From NCBI GenBank assembly GCA_948934525.1, contig CAQZSK010000004.1:72607-136606 (forward strand): 64,000 nucleotides of DNA, in the 5' to 3' direction. The DNA comes from an uncultured Clostridia bacterium (GTDB lineage: Bacteria; Bacillota; Clostridia; TANB77; CAG-508). Under the pieces are notes generated by a model, which saw only the letters and a program-made list of their open reading frames with translations, was not told the DNA's origin and did not search any database. Position 1 is the stretch's first letter, and each line of letters starts with the position of its first letter. Below, in pieces: positions 16,070 through 24,663 of this stretch. A program made the translations under genes and the position numbers.

Positions 16070-16300
16070 ATGAAATTATTTAAAACTAAGAAACAAACAA
16101 AGACAGAGCAAGAGTTCGCAGCAGAAATATTAGAAATTTTTGAAGAGAAATTAGAGGAACTTAATGTTACATTGCCTAATAGTGATAGAGAGGGCAAAGA
16201 AGATGAAGCAAGAATATTTGGCTCAGATTATTATGATCTAGAAGATAAAGTAGCAGAACTCCTAAGAAACAATAAGAAACAATTAGTTGAAAATACTTAA
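16070..16300 (+). CDS. Small acidic hypothetical protein
   Basis: 76 residues from ATG 16070, chosen for AAAGGAG eight bases upstream (an in-frame ATG at 16037 has none). Charged, helical: FAAEILEIFEEKLEELNV, DYYDLEDKVAELLRNN. It is the first gene of a long plus-strand operon of DNA-metabolism genes. No family recognised. Confidence 0.6.
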   Translation: MKLFKTKKQTKTEQEFAAEILEIFEEKLEELNVTLPNSDREGKEDEARIFGSDYYDLEDKVAELLRNNKKQLVENT

Positions 16301-16320
16301 AGGAAGGAGAAAAAAATAAG

Positions 16321-17232
16321 ATGGGAATGAATTTGCAAGAATTTATAAGCGATAAGATATTAGGAAATGTAAGAAGTGGAACTAAAGATGAAAATGATAG
16401 ACCAAAAAAACTACCACACTTTGATGTTCATATTGATAGATCCACATCGTCACTTGCTGTAGAAATATTTAATGAAGCATACAAGAAACCTAATAAATTA
16501 AAGATTAAACTTATAAATCAGAATCCATTTGAAGTATTTTTAGAACGCTATGAAGGTAAAAAGAGAAAATGCTATGGTAATGGAAAAGAAGCTAAGCAAA
16601 TTAACGAGAAAGGAAAAACTGAAATTATTCAATGTGAGGGTAATGATTGCCCATACAGAGATGAAAAACAGTGTAAAATTGTAGGAAAGCTATATTTCTA
16701 TATTGATAAATTGGAAGATGAAGGAATTTGGTGTTACCCAATAGGAAGTGAAAAAGGTGTCAGAAGAATAGGAGCCAGAATTGCAAGAGCTAATAGAAAG
16801 GGTGAAGATTTAACAAAAGATTGGTATGAATTATTTTTAACACCAGTCGATGCACCTACTACAGGAATAAATTATATACCTGATATTAGGAAAATAGAAA
16901 CTAGCAATCAAAAGTCTGATAATCCTAAGAAGCAAGAAACTCCAAATAATTCAAATAATAAGTCTAATCAAAATAATCCTAACTATTTAAAGGTTATGGG
17001 ATTCTTAATGACTCTATATGAAAACAAAAAAGTACCAAAAATAAAATTTATAGATACAAGCTCTAAAGAACGAGAGCTTATTTTATTGCCTGGGGGTAAA
17101 CAAGATATATTAAAAGTACAGCAAGGAAGTATTATTTTACCTCTAAGCATAAGTACAAGGAATAATGTATCTATTTTAAATGACTATAAAATTGTCAAAA
17201 CAGTTTTAGAAGATAATAAGAAGGCAAGTTAG
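16321..17232 (+). CDS. Metal-binding protein resembling gp3-type recombination directionality factor
   Basis: 303 residues. A four-Cys zinc site spans ~75-105: KCYGNGKEAKQ, then IIQCEGNDCPYRDEKQCKI, followed by GKLYFYIDKLEDEGIWCYP. This layout is known from phage and ICE 'hydrolase or metal-binding' proteins related to phiC31 gp3, which direct large serine recombinases to excision. The recombinases at 56-59.6 kb would be natural partners. A low-complexity N/S/K linker (~200-225) joins a C-terminal beta-rich domain. The RDF role is inference. Confidence 0.55.
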   Translation: MGMNLQEFISDKILGNVRSGTKDENDRPKKLPHFDVHIDRSTSSLAVEIFNEAYKKPNKLKIKLINQNPFEVFLERYEGKKRKCYGNGKEAKQINEKGKTEIIQCEGNDCPYRDEKQCKIVGKLYFYIDKLEDEGIWCYPIGSEKGVRRIGARIARANRKGEDLTKDWYELFLTPVDAPTTGINYIPDIRKIETSNQKSDNPKKQETPNNSNNKSNQNNPNYLKVMGFLMTLYENKKVPKIKFIDTSSKERELILLPGGKQDILKVQQGSIILPLSISTRNNVSILNDYKIVKTVLEDNKKAS

Positions 17233-17256
17233 TAAAAGAAGAAAGGATAGAAATAT

Positions 17257-17415
17257 ATGAAAACTGCAAAGAAAATAATAATATTGGCAATTCTTTTTAT
17301 AATCCAATCTATAACAATTATATACAGAGCCATATCTAAATTTTGGAAAAATAACAATGGGAAAATAAAGCAAATAATAAAAAATTTAGATAAAGAATTG
17401 AAGGCAGAATTATAA
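17257..17415 (+). CDS. Small single-pass membrane protein
   Basis: 52 residues: basic N-terminus, hydrophobic segment ~6-24 (IIILAILFIIQSITIIY), charged C-tail. GAAAGGA lies before the ATG. The stop overlaps the next start (TAATG at 17413-17417), indicating coupling. No family recognised. Confidence 0.6.
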   Translation: MKTAKKIIILAILFIIQSITIIYRAISKFWKNNNGKIKQIIKNLDKELKAEL

Positions 17416-18002
17416 TGACAAATAAATTTAGAATGGGGGAAATTGTAGTCGCTAATGGTAAAGGGAGAGAGAGTCAAGAGAAAGTAAGGACTTTAGGGAT
17501 AGTCGAAGAAAAAGATTATTTTTTTAATGAATATTTAATCTTACTCCCATTTAACAATAAAAAAGATTGGTTTAGAGAAAAAGATATTGAAAGAGTAATG
17601 GAAAGAAGATTTAAAAAAGAAGAAAAGTATAAAGTAGCATTAGCAATAGAAAAAGCAGGATTAGATAGGATAAATTATAAGTTATCTAAAATGCCTAATA
17701 AATATAATAATATATTAAGGAAGGTAAATTTCTATGATGAATACAAGGTTTTTAGAAAAAAATATGTAATTCTAGTATGGACATCTACTTATTGGTCAAA
17801 AACAAATTATGTTGTCAAATGCATAGAGGAAACTTTAGCCGAATTAAAAGAACACAATATTGCATATAAACAAATCATAATAGGAGAAACAGATCCGACT
17901 TATATAAAAATAAATGAATTCATAGAAAATGATCCTAATGTAGATATATTTAATATATTTCAAAAAATAGAAATAAAAAATAATGGAGGAATTTTGGTAT
18001 GA
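17415..18002 (+). CDS. Hypothetical protein
   Basis: 195 residues. A beta-rich N-terminal third (MGEIVVANGKGRESQEKVRT, LGIVEEKDYFFNEYLILLP) could be an SH3-like barrel; the C-terminal half is alpha/beta (KYVILVWTSTYWSKTNYVV). Not recognised. It overlaps neighbours by one base upstream and four bases downstream. Confidence 0.6.
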   Translation: MTNKFRMGEIVVANGKGRESQEKVRTLGIVEEKDYFFNEYLILLPFNNKKDWFREKDIERVMERRFKKEEKYKVALAIEKAGLDRINYKLSKMPNKYNNILRKVNFYDEYKVFRKKYVILVWTSTYWSKTNYVVKCIEETLAELKEHNIAYKQIIIGETDPTYIKINEFIENDPNVDIFNIFQKIEIKNNGGILV

Positions 18003-18527
18003 TAGGTGAAAAAATAGCCAAAATAATGTCTGAGATAGAACCGATAATAAAAACAGAAGAAGATGCAAATGGGGAATATAAATCTCCAAAAATAGACAAA
18101 ATAATGATGATGGTACAACCACTTTTAATTAAATATAAAGTTGCTGTTATTCCAGCATCTATTTTAAATGTGTTACCACAAGGAAATAAAGTATATCTAT
18201 CAATGAAGTATTATTTTATAGATTTAGATTCATCTGATAAGGATTACATAGAGGTAGAAATTCCAGGAAGTGGATTTGATGAAAAGGGAGGCAGAGAAGT
18301 ATTTGCAGCATTAACACGGAACATATAGATATGCAATACAACAAGTTTTTGCAATACCAATTGTCGATGAAATTAAAAATGATGCTTCTAATTCTGAAAA
18401 TAATGAAGAAAAGAATATAAATATTAATAATGAAACAAATGGAGATACTGAAAGTAATAATCAAGAAATTCAAAATATAAATATGGAGGATTTAGATGCG
18501 TTATTTTCTTCAGAAAAAATTGCATAA
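17999..18527 (+). CDS. ERF-type single-strand annealing protein, split by a +1 frameshift at CGG
   Basis: Frame 1 (17999-18328) gives an ERF-family N-terminus: IAKIMSEIEPI, KIDKIMMMVQPLLIKYKVAVI, GSGFDEKGGREVFAALT. At CGG 18317-18319 the frame runs into TAG three codons later. Skipping only the C continues as GTYRYAIQQVFAIPIVDEI and an N/E-rich tail ending LDALFSSEKIA (stop 18525-18527), total ~175 residues with the conserved RYA motif of ERF proteins. ERF proteins anneal ssDNA in phage and ICE recombination; Rad50-like and SSB genes are nearby. Either programmed recoding or a one-base insertion. Confidence 0.75.
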
Positions 18528-18544
18528 AGGAAGGAGAAAATAAA

Positions 18545-20218
18545 ATGTATATAAAAAATATATTTAATATACAAAATTATAAGGGATTGTCAGATGGATT
18601 TAAAGTGGATTTAGATGATATTACATATTTGATTGGCGATAACGGAAAAAGTAAGACAACCATAGGTTCCTTACCATTGTGGATAATGACAGGCTATAAC
18701 TTATATGGTGGAAATAAAGAGCAAATTGGAAATGATTCTATAATAGGCAATAAAGACAGTGTAGCAAGTATGACAATAATAGATAATGATGGAACAGAAC
18801 ATACTATAACAAGAAGCAAAGGTAAAAATAACTTTGTTTTACTAGATGGGATTAGAACGACGCAAGAAATGCTAACAAAATTCTATGGAGACATACATAC
18901 TTTAATATGTGCATATAATCCTAGATATTTTAGAAGTATGGCAGAAATAAAACAAAGAGAATTATTACTTAGAGTTTTGCCAGTAGTTTCTTCAGAAGAT
19001 GCATTTCAGTTATTAGATAATGCTGAAAGGGAAGTATTAGGACAACCAATAGTTGACACAAAAGGATATTGTCAAGCTCAAAGAGCAAATATAAAAGAAT
19101 TAAATTCAGAATTGGATAAAGTAGAAGGAAGCAAAAAAGTTTATACTGACATAGCCTTAAAAGAAGAAGGTGTGGTAAAGGAATTTACCAAGCAAGAAGA
19201 ACTTAATCAACTAGAAAAACAATATGAGCAGATAATAAGTAATACGGACAATCTTGTGCATATAGAAGATTTACAACAAGAGATTAATAAACTAGAAAGA
19301 AAGATAAATGAAAATGTAAATATTGAATTAAAAGAACTTAAAGAAAAGCAACAAAAAGAACTAGAAAAATTAGAAAATGTATCATCAGTAAAATCAAATT
19401 GTCCAGTATGTAAACAAAAGATAAAAAATGAAAAAATGATAGAGGCACTTAAAACAAGTTATAAAAACAGTGTAAATGATATTGCCAAAAAAATAGAAGA
19501 ACTAAAAGAAGAAACAAGAGAAATGATAGCTAAAAGAAGTTTACAAATTGAACAATATAAGAGAATGAAGAGTCCAGAAATGCAAGAAAAGATGAAAAAA
19601 GTTGATGAATTAAAAGCAAAAATAGAATTATTACAAAAGGAAAAAAATGACATTAATCTATATAATAAAGAAATTTGTGTGAAAAATGCTGAAATTTCAA
19701 ATGCTAAGAAAAAATTAGAAGAATTAAAAAGAGCAACAGAAGAAATCAATAAAGAAATTGAAAAGTGTAAGAAACAATTACAAGTAGCTACTAAATTAAG
19801 TATTCTAATGATAAAAGAGCAAATGGGAAAAGTAAGTCAATATCTTAATAAAGTTACTATCGAATTTTGTGAGGTAGATGAAAGGACAGGAGAGATTATA
19901 GATGAAAGTGCTTATATAGTGAAATATGATGGTAGAAGATATGAGAAACTTTCAACAGCATATAAATTAAAAGCAGATATAGAAATAGCTAATTTAATAA
20001 ATAAAGTTAGTGGAATCAATACACCAGTTTTCATTGATGAAGTAGAATCTATTACAGAAATAGAGTTCAAAGAGGATACACAGGTAATTTTAGCAATTGT
20101 AATCAAATATAATCAGTTAGAAGTTCTTTATTCTTATGATAAAGTTCTACAAAAAGAAAAAAAGTCAATAGAAAGGCAAATAGAGGAGAGCAATAACTTA
20201 CTTCAGATTGCTGCATAA
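18545..20218 (+). CDS. Rad50/SMC-like AAA ATPase with zinc hook
   Basis: 557 residues. ABC-type head with P-loop-like YLIGDNGKSKTT (~30-42), coiled coil ~175-430 interrupted by a zinc-hook motif SNCPVCKQKI (~285), then ABC signature-like KLSTAYKLKADIEIANL and Walker B region TPVFIDEVESI (~500). The P-loop reads GDNGKSKT rather than GxxGxGKT, which is odd. Members tether or process DNA ends; the ERF annealase upstream and SSB downstream suggest a mobile recombination module. AGGAGAAAATAAA precedes the ATG. Confidence 0.82.
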   Translation: MYIKNIFNIQNYKGLSDGFKVDLDDITYLIGDNGKSKTTIGSLPLWIMTGYNLYGGNKEQIGNDSIIGNKDSVASMTIIDNDGTEHTITRSKGKNNFVLLDGIRTTQEMLTKFYGDIHTLICAYNPRYFRSMAEIKQRELLLRVLPVVSSEDAFQLLDNAEREVLGQPIVDTKGYCQAQRANIKELNSELDKVEGSKKVYTDIALKEEGVVKEFTKQEELNQLEKQYEQIISNTDNLVHIEDLQQEINKLERKINENVNIELKELKEKQQKELEKLENVSSVKSNCPVCKQKIKNEKMIEALKTSYKNSVNDIAKKIEELKEETREMIAKRSLQIEQYKRMKSPEMQEKMKKVDELKAKIELLQKEKNDINLYNKEICVKNAEISNAKKKLEELKRATEEINKEIEKCKKQLQVATKLSILMIKEQMGKVSQYLNKVTIEFCEVDERTGEIIDESAYIVKYDGRRYEKLSTAYKLKADIEIANLINKVSGINTPVFIDEVESITEIEFKEDTQVILAIVIKYNQLEVLYSYDKVLQKEKKSIERQIEESNNLLQIAA

Positions 20219-20223
20219 AACAG

Positions 20224-20249
20224 AAAACTATCAAAATGGATAGTTTTTT
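20224..20249 (+). terminator. Short terminator or attenuator inside the operon
   Basis: Stem AAAACTATC (20224-20232) / GATAGTTTT (20239-20247) then T-rich sequence, directly after the Rad50-like stop. Confidence 0.65.
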
Positions 20250-20284
20250 ATTTTGGAAGAAATTTAGAGGAAAGGAGAAAAAAT

Positions 20285-21040
20285 ATGCTGAAAATAAGAA
20301 GATTCTTACAATACAGGATATGTTCTTTTTGCAAACAAGAATTTCTGAGTTATTCAGTTGAAAGAGTAAATAACAAAGAATATATATGTTGCCAGTGTAA
20401 ACGAGCGAATGGCTATTCAATGAGAAATACAAACTCAAAAGGCAAACAGTCTACCATCAGCTTTTCATTTGAATTTGAAACATCAAGTAGCTCAAGAGAA
20501 CTTTATGAACTTTTAAAGTACAAGTTTTTAGGATGCCATGATGCAAGTATAGAAGGATTAGAATGGAAATCACCAATATTTTATAGTCGTAAATCTTTTC
20601 ATTGCATTTGTAGAAAGATAGAGAAATTTGCTAGATTTGTTGGAAATTCTTGTGGAACGCATCTTCATGTTGGAACACCATATAAAAATATTCTAGAACA
20701 ATATAAGTATGAAATATTTAGTCCAATATTAGAAGAAATGAAAAACAATGAAAGAAAAACAAAAAAGTTTTGGGGTAGATATTTTAATCATTATTGTAAC
20801 TATGAAATTGAAAATGGAAGATATAATGCATTTAATACAAGGTCTAGTGTGGAAACTTTAGAGTTTAGGTTATTGAAATTTAAAAGTGCAGAGCAGTACA
20901 TAAAGGCAAGTGATTTTTGTATCGATATAACAAAGTTGATAAATATTTCTATTGCACGAGAAGAATTAAATCACGAAAAAGCTCTAAACTTAGGAAAAAT
21001 TATAGCTGATAAATATAAGGAGGTTATACAAAATGTGTAG
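20285..21040 (+). CDS. Amidoligase-family (COOH-NH2 ligase) enzyme
   Basis: 251 residues. An N-terminal CxxC...CCxxC zinc ribbon (SFCKQEF, ICCQCKR) precedes an amidoligase core: FSFEFETSSSS, DASIEGLEWKSP, CGTHLHVGTPY and TRSSVETLEFRLLKF, the metal and ATP-binding motifs of the glutamine-synthetase-like amidoligase fold. The family is predicted to form isopeptide-type bonds. It overlaps the next gene, a class II glutamine amidotransferase, by eight bases; the pair recurs in published surveys of amidoligase neighbourhoods. Substrate unknown. Confidence 0.78.
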   Translation: MLKIRRFLQYRICSFCKQEFLSYSVERVNNKEYICCQCKRANGYSMRNTNSKGKQSTISFSFEFETSSSSRELYELLKYKFLGCHDASIEGLEWKSPIFYSRKSFHCICRKIEKFARFVGNSCGTHLHVGTPYKNILEQYKYEIFSPILEEMKNNERKTKKFWGRYFNHYCNYEIENGRYNAFNTRSSVETLEFRLLKFKSAEQYIKASDFCIDITKLINISIAREELNHEKALNLGKIIADKYKEVIQNV

Positions 21041-21785
21041 AGTAGTTTTAATGAATAAGCAAGGTGAAAAAGAAATAGAAAAAACATATGGCTTAGATAA
21101 ATATTTAAAGTATTTAGAAAAACAATTAGGAGGTCATGGAAATGGTTTTGCTTTGCTAAAAAATAAGAATGTAATAAAACTAGAAAAAGGTGTTAATTTA
21201 GATGTAAGAGATATAGCTAATATAATAAGAAAGACAAGTTATGATTGGTGTGTATTTCATACTAGATTAGCATCAATAGGAAAAAAGAGTGATGAAAATT
21301 GTCATCCTTTTGAAAAGGATGATTTTGTATTAGCAATGAACGGAACAGAAAAGTCAGTATCATTTGTTAGTGAAATTAAAGAAATTACAGATACAGAAGC
21401 AATTTTAGACATAATAAATACATATCACTTCGGACTAACTGCATTAAGACATTTTAATAGCATCTTTATGGGATTTTATAAAGGAAAACCATTTGTAGTA
21501 GCAGACAATGTTAGTAGTATTCAAGTTTTAAGAAATAAGAAGACGAAAGCATTAGTCTTTGCATCGGAGTTTCCACCTAAATTTAGAAGCAATATATATG
21601 AAACTACAGATTGCTTTATATGGAATGGAGGAAGATTGCCTAATACATTGGAAAAATATAAAGCAAGGTTTTATCCAAAAAGAATAGTTAGAAAATTAGG
21701 AACTGATTGGGGATACCCTGAGTTATATGGACAATGTTATATGAATGAAATAGAAGAGTTAGGAGATGAAACTTGTGGAATATAA
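21033..21785 (+). CDS. Class II glutamine amidotransferase (Ntn hydrolase) paired with amidoligase
   Basis: 250 residues starting Met-Cys: Cys2 is the expected N-terminal nucleophile after Met removal. GATase II motifs follow: WCVFHTRLASIGKKSDENCHPF, VLAMNGT, and a late VVADNVSSIQVLRN segment. The enzyme would release ammonia from glutamine, presumably for a modification made with the amidoligase just upstream. AAGGAGG precedes the ATG. No synthetase domain is attached. Confidence 0.82.
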   Translation: MCRVVLMNKQGEKEIEKTYGLDKYLKYLEKQLGGHGNGFALLKNKNVIKLEKGVNLDVRDIANIIRKTSYDWCVFHTRLASIGKKSDENCHPFEKDDFVLAMNGTEKSVSFVSEIKEITDTEAILDIINTYHFGLTALRHFNSIFMGFYKGKPFVVADNVSSIQVLRNKKTKALVFASEFPPKFRSNIYETTDCFIWNGGRLPNTLEKYKARFYPKRIVRKLGTDWGYPELYGQCYMNEIEELGDETCGI

Positions 21786-22257
21786 TTATGATGTACAAGA
21801 TAAAAGAGCTATAAAAAGGCTAAAAAATAGTCAAAGATTTCAAAAATATCCTAGTGCATTTTTGTCAGATACCTGTCAAGTAAGAATAAATGGAGATGAT
21901 TATCTATTAGAAGATGAGTTTACTATAAAAAGTAAAAATAGTATATTGCCTAAGCAGATATATATATTTGGTAAAAAGAGTAATAGAAGAATACCAGAAG
22001 AAAATTTATATTTAAACTATTGGCTAGAAGTTTTTTTGAAAACTGTAGAGCAGGGGATTTTATGCAAGTATGACTTTGAGAAAAGCAATTCAAAAGCAGA
22101 ATTAACAATTGGATTGACTTTTGAATATAGAGAAAAAGCATTTAATTATAGAGATTGGAGTAGACAAAATATAATAGCATTTTTAGAATGTCTATTTGAT
22201 TGCAAGCTAGAAGAAACTAATTTTGAACAACAAGACTTTTTAGAATTAGCTGCATAA
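21766..22257 (+). CDS. Hypothetical protein of the amidoligase operon
   Basis: 163 residues, overlapping the GATase gene by 20 bases, with GTTAGGAG before the ATG. Beta-rich middle (DTCQVRINGDDYLLEDEFTI), acidic C-terminus ending in LELAA. No family recognised; the tight overlap suggests it works with the amidoligase and GATase. Confidence 0.55.
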   Translation: MKLVEYNYDVQDKRAIKRLKNSQRFQKYPSAFLSDTCQVRINGDDYLLEDEFTIKSKNSILPKQIYIFGKKSNRRIPEENLYLNYWLEVFLKTVEQGILCKYDFEKSNSKAELTIGLTFEYREKAFNYRDWSRQNIIAFLECLFDCKLEETNFEQQDFLELAA

Positions 22258-22280
22258 CGTAAAGATAGAAGGGAGAAAAG

Positions 22281-22577
22281 ATGCAAGAATATGAAGCTAT
22301 ATTTATTATAAAAATTAACAACGAAGAGAAGATAAAAGCAATAAAAAGAAAAATAGATGAAATGATTACTTCAGAAGGTGCAAAAATAACAAAAAGGATA
22401 GATACAGGAGTCAAGAAACTAGCATATAAAATAAATAAGGAGACAGAAGGATATTACTATCTTTTAGTTTTCAAAATTAACTATAAAGAAACAAGAGCTG
22501 AAGAAAAGATTGCAACTAAGCTTAATACTATAGATGAAGTAATTAAATACATAGTGATAAAAAGGGAGAAAATATAG
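22281..22577 (+). CDS. Ribosomal protein S6 (bS6) homologue on a mobile element
   Basis: 98 residues matching bS6 along its length: QEYEAIFIIKINNEEKIKAI, TKRIDTGVKKLAYKINKETEGYYYLLVF, IDEVIKYIVIKRE. In chromosomes rpsF sits directly before ssb and rpsR; here ssb follows after one small gene and rpsR is missing. It may be a captured rpsF-ssb fragment used for DNA or RNA binding in the ICE. GGGAGAAAAG precedes the ATG. Confidence 0.8.
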   Translation: MQEYEAIFIIKINNEEKIKAIKRKIDEMITSEGAKITKRIDTGVKKLAYKINKETEGYYYLLVFKINYKETRAEEKIATKLNTIDEVIKYIVIKREKI

Positions 22578-22578
22578 A

Positions 22579-22938
22579 ATGGAAATATATTTAGTATATG
22601 AATTTATTTATAACAATTATGATGAAGATATAGAAGAAGGAATTAATTTTTTTGGACTGTATCAAAATGAGGAAGAAGCTAAAAAAATAGCTGAAAGAAG
22701 AATAAAAGTAGGAAAAAAGGAAAATGATGTTGTGCTAAGAGATATAAGTAATAAAAAGCATCCTTTTGAAGGAGCAAATTGCGTTGATATGTATAGAAAA
22801 GATGAAAATCTAGTATCACCTATATATTCTATTTGCATAGAAAAATTTATTATGAAAGGGAATGATAAAAATGAACAAAGTAATATTAATGGGAAGATTA
22901 ACAAAAGAACCAGAAGTAAGATACACACAAACAAATAA
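22579..22938 (+). CDS. Hypothetical protein between S6-like and SSB
   Basis: 119 residues. N-terminal YLVYEFIYNNYDEDIEEGI with EEEAKKIAERR resembles small phage proteins that describe a visible-value or 'EDIEEGINFFGLYQNEEEA' beta-alpha unit, but I cannot name it. The last ~22 codons overlap the ssb start in another frame. Confidence 0.5.
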   Translation: MEIYLVYEFIYNNYDEDIEEGINFFGLYQNEEEAKKIAERRIKVGKKENDVVLRDISNKKHPFEGANCVDMYRKDENLVSPIYSICIEKFIMKGNDKNEQSNINGKINKRTRSKIHTNK

Positions 22939-23290
22939 TACATTAGTAGCTTCTTTTAGTTTAGCAATTAATCGTAGATTTGTAAGACAAGGTGAAGAAA
23001 GACAAGCGGATTTTATTAATATTGTTGCATGGAGCAAATTAGGTGAATTCTGTAGCAAATATTTCAAAAAAGGTCAACAAGTTTCTATAGTAGGAAGACT
23101 ACAAACTAGAACTTGGGATGATGAACAAGGACAAAAACGTTATATAACAGAGGTCGTTGCAGAAGAGGCATATTTTGCTGATAGTAAAAAAGAAAGTAAC
23201 GAATCTAATTCTTTTGGAGATTTTGCGAATACTATGGCATCAGGGACATCAGATTTTGAAGTGACTAGCTCAGATGATCTTCCATTTTAG
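22871..23290 (+). CDS. ssb: Single-stranded DNA-binding protein
   Basis: 139 residues from ATG 22871 (an in-frame ATG at 22862 is also possible; AAAGGGA ends at 22861). OB fold: MNKVILMGRLTKEPEVRYTQ, ASFSLAINRRF, ADFINIVAWSKLGEFCSKYFKKG, VSIVGRLQTRTW. An acidic C-terminal tip DDLPF matches the partner-binding tail of SSB (usual DDDIPF). It binds the single strand made during conjugation or recombination. Confidence 0.95.
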   Translation: MNKVILMGRLTKEPEVRYTQTNNTLVASFSLAINRRFVRQGEERQADFINIVAWSKLGEFCSKYFKKGQQVSIVGRLQTRTWDDEQGQKRYITEVVAEEAYFADSKKESNESNSFGDFANTMASGTSDFEVTSSDDLPF

Positions 23291-23306
23291 AAAATACTGA
23301 AATAAG

Positions 23307-23344
23307 TAAGAAAGTAGAAAATTATAACTACTTTCTTATTTTAT
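23307..23344 (+). terminator. Rho-independent terminator after ssb
   Basis: Perfect 11-bp stem TAAGAAAGTAG (23307-23317) / CTACTTTCTTA (23328-23338) followed by a T-rich tail. Confidence 0.8.
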
Positions 23345-23373
23345 TTATACTAATAATGAAAAAGGAGGGCTTT

Positions 23374-23568
23374 ATGGCAGATAAAAATCTTATAATTCAG
23401 GTAGATATAGATTTTGAAAATAATACAGTATTTATTGCAGAAGAATCCTCAAGTGGATGCAAGTATAAATTTAACAATAAAAAGGAGCTTGTAGACTGGG
23501 TAGAATACTATCTTGACATATATCATGAAGAAAAATTTTTAAATGATAGAAAGGAAGTGAAATCATAA
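23374..23568 (+). CDS. Small hypothetical protein
   Basis: 64 residues from ATG 23374, preceded by AAAGGAGG; an upstream in-frame ATG overlaps that site and is rejected. Beta-strand N-terminus (LIIQVDIDFENNTVFIAEES) and an aromatic helix (KKELVDWVEYYLDIYHEE). No family recognised. Confidence 0.6.
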   Translation: MADKNLIIQVDIDFENNTVFIAEESSSGCKYKFNNKKELVDWVEYYLDIYHEEKFLNDRKEVKS

Positions 23569-23698
23569 CTATCCCTATAGGGTTATAGTAAAGGTTGGGA
23601 ATTACTATGTAAAATAAGTCATAACAGCGTGAAAGTTTTTATATGAGTAGCATGGGAGGACAGATTTATTGCCATGAACGGAGAGTTTATGGCTAGTT

Positions 23699-24407
23699 AT
23701 GAAATATGTGGCAAGTGTGTCTTATGGGAAAGATAGTTTGGCGATGTTGTTAATTCTTTTAGAGGATAAATATCAACTAGATGAGGTTATATTTTACAAT
23801 ACACGGAATGGAATTTAAAGCCATTTATGATATCAGAGACAAAGTTAAATTAATAATAAAGGAAAAGGGAATTAAATATACAGAATTAAGACCTAAAATA
23901 CCATTTTTAGAGAAAATGCTAAATGTTATTGTTACAAAGAGAAATGGAGAAAGACAATATGGATATGGTCTTTGTGGAGGGCTTTGCCGATGGGGAACAA
24001 CTGAAAAAATAGCAACAATTAATAAATACCTAAAAAAACAATATGGAAAAAACGGATATAGAGTTTATGTAGGAATAGCAGCTGATGAAAAACGTAGGTT
24101 TAAAACAGATATAACGAAATGCTATCCACTTAGATTTTGGGGAATGACCGAGCAGGAATGTTTAGAGTATTGTTACAACTATGGGTTTGAATGGAGAGAA
24201 AATGGTATTAGACTTTATGACATTTTTGACAGAGCATCTTGTTGGTGTTGTGGAAATAAAAATAAAAGAGAATTAGACAATATGCTTACTTATTTGCCAA
24301 ATTATTACTTGGATTATATTAGATTATTAAAAAGAATAAAAGAAAGCAATAAAAAGAATAGTATAGTAGTAAAAAAAGCAAAAGAACAGTTTATAAAGCT
24401 ATTCTAA
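23699..24407 (+). CDS. PAPS-reductase/ATP-pyrophosphatase-fold protein, split by a +1 frameshift at CGG
   Basis: Frame 1 from ATG 23699 encodes VASVSYGKDSLAMLLILLED with the PP-loop SxGKDS motif, then EVIFYNT, and reaches CGG 23804-23806 and a stop four codons later. Skipping the C gives NTGMEFKAIYDIRDKVK, the expected 'TGMEF' of PAPS-reductase-like proteins, and continues to 24407 with CCGNKNKRELDN near the end (~235 residues). In mobile elements this fold occurs near restriction and DNA-modification genes; substrate unknown. The start has a weak site (GGAGAG 13 bases upstream). Confidence 0.75.
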
Positions 24408-24423
24408 ATGCAGGAGGATAAAG

Positions 24424-24645
24424 ATGAGTCAAGACGAGAAAAAAGAAGTTATAAAGTTATTTATGGAAAGTGATGATAAAAAAGCTTTAAAAAAGATGTA
24501 CAAATATACTAAGGATAAACTAATTAAAATTTTATTAAGATGGAAAGTAGAATATGAAATAGAATTGGAATATGGACAAACTAATGAGTTTTATATGTAT
24601 GACGATATTGTTTCATATCTTTGGAAAAAATATAAATTAAAATAA
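24424..24645 (+). CDS. Small hypothetical protein
   Basis: 73 residues, charged helical (EKKEVIKLFMESDDKKALKK). AGGAGG precedes the ATG. It lies between the PAPS-reductase-like and methylase genes. No family recognised. Confidence 0.55.
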   Translation: MSQDEKKEVIKLFMESDDKKALKKMYKYTKDKLIKILLRWKVEYEIELEYGQTNEFYMYDDIVSYLWKKYKLK

Positions 24646-24663
24646 TAAAAAAGAGGAAAGTAG

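Noticed and set aside
23656..23759. Mini-ORF (MSSMGGQIYCHE..) that also meets an in-frame CGG (23679) and could continue with a +1 shift
   Set aside because: No clear ribosome binding site, only ~35 codons, and it overlaps the PAPS-reductase-like start; too weak to count as an eighth site.
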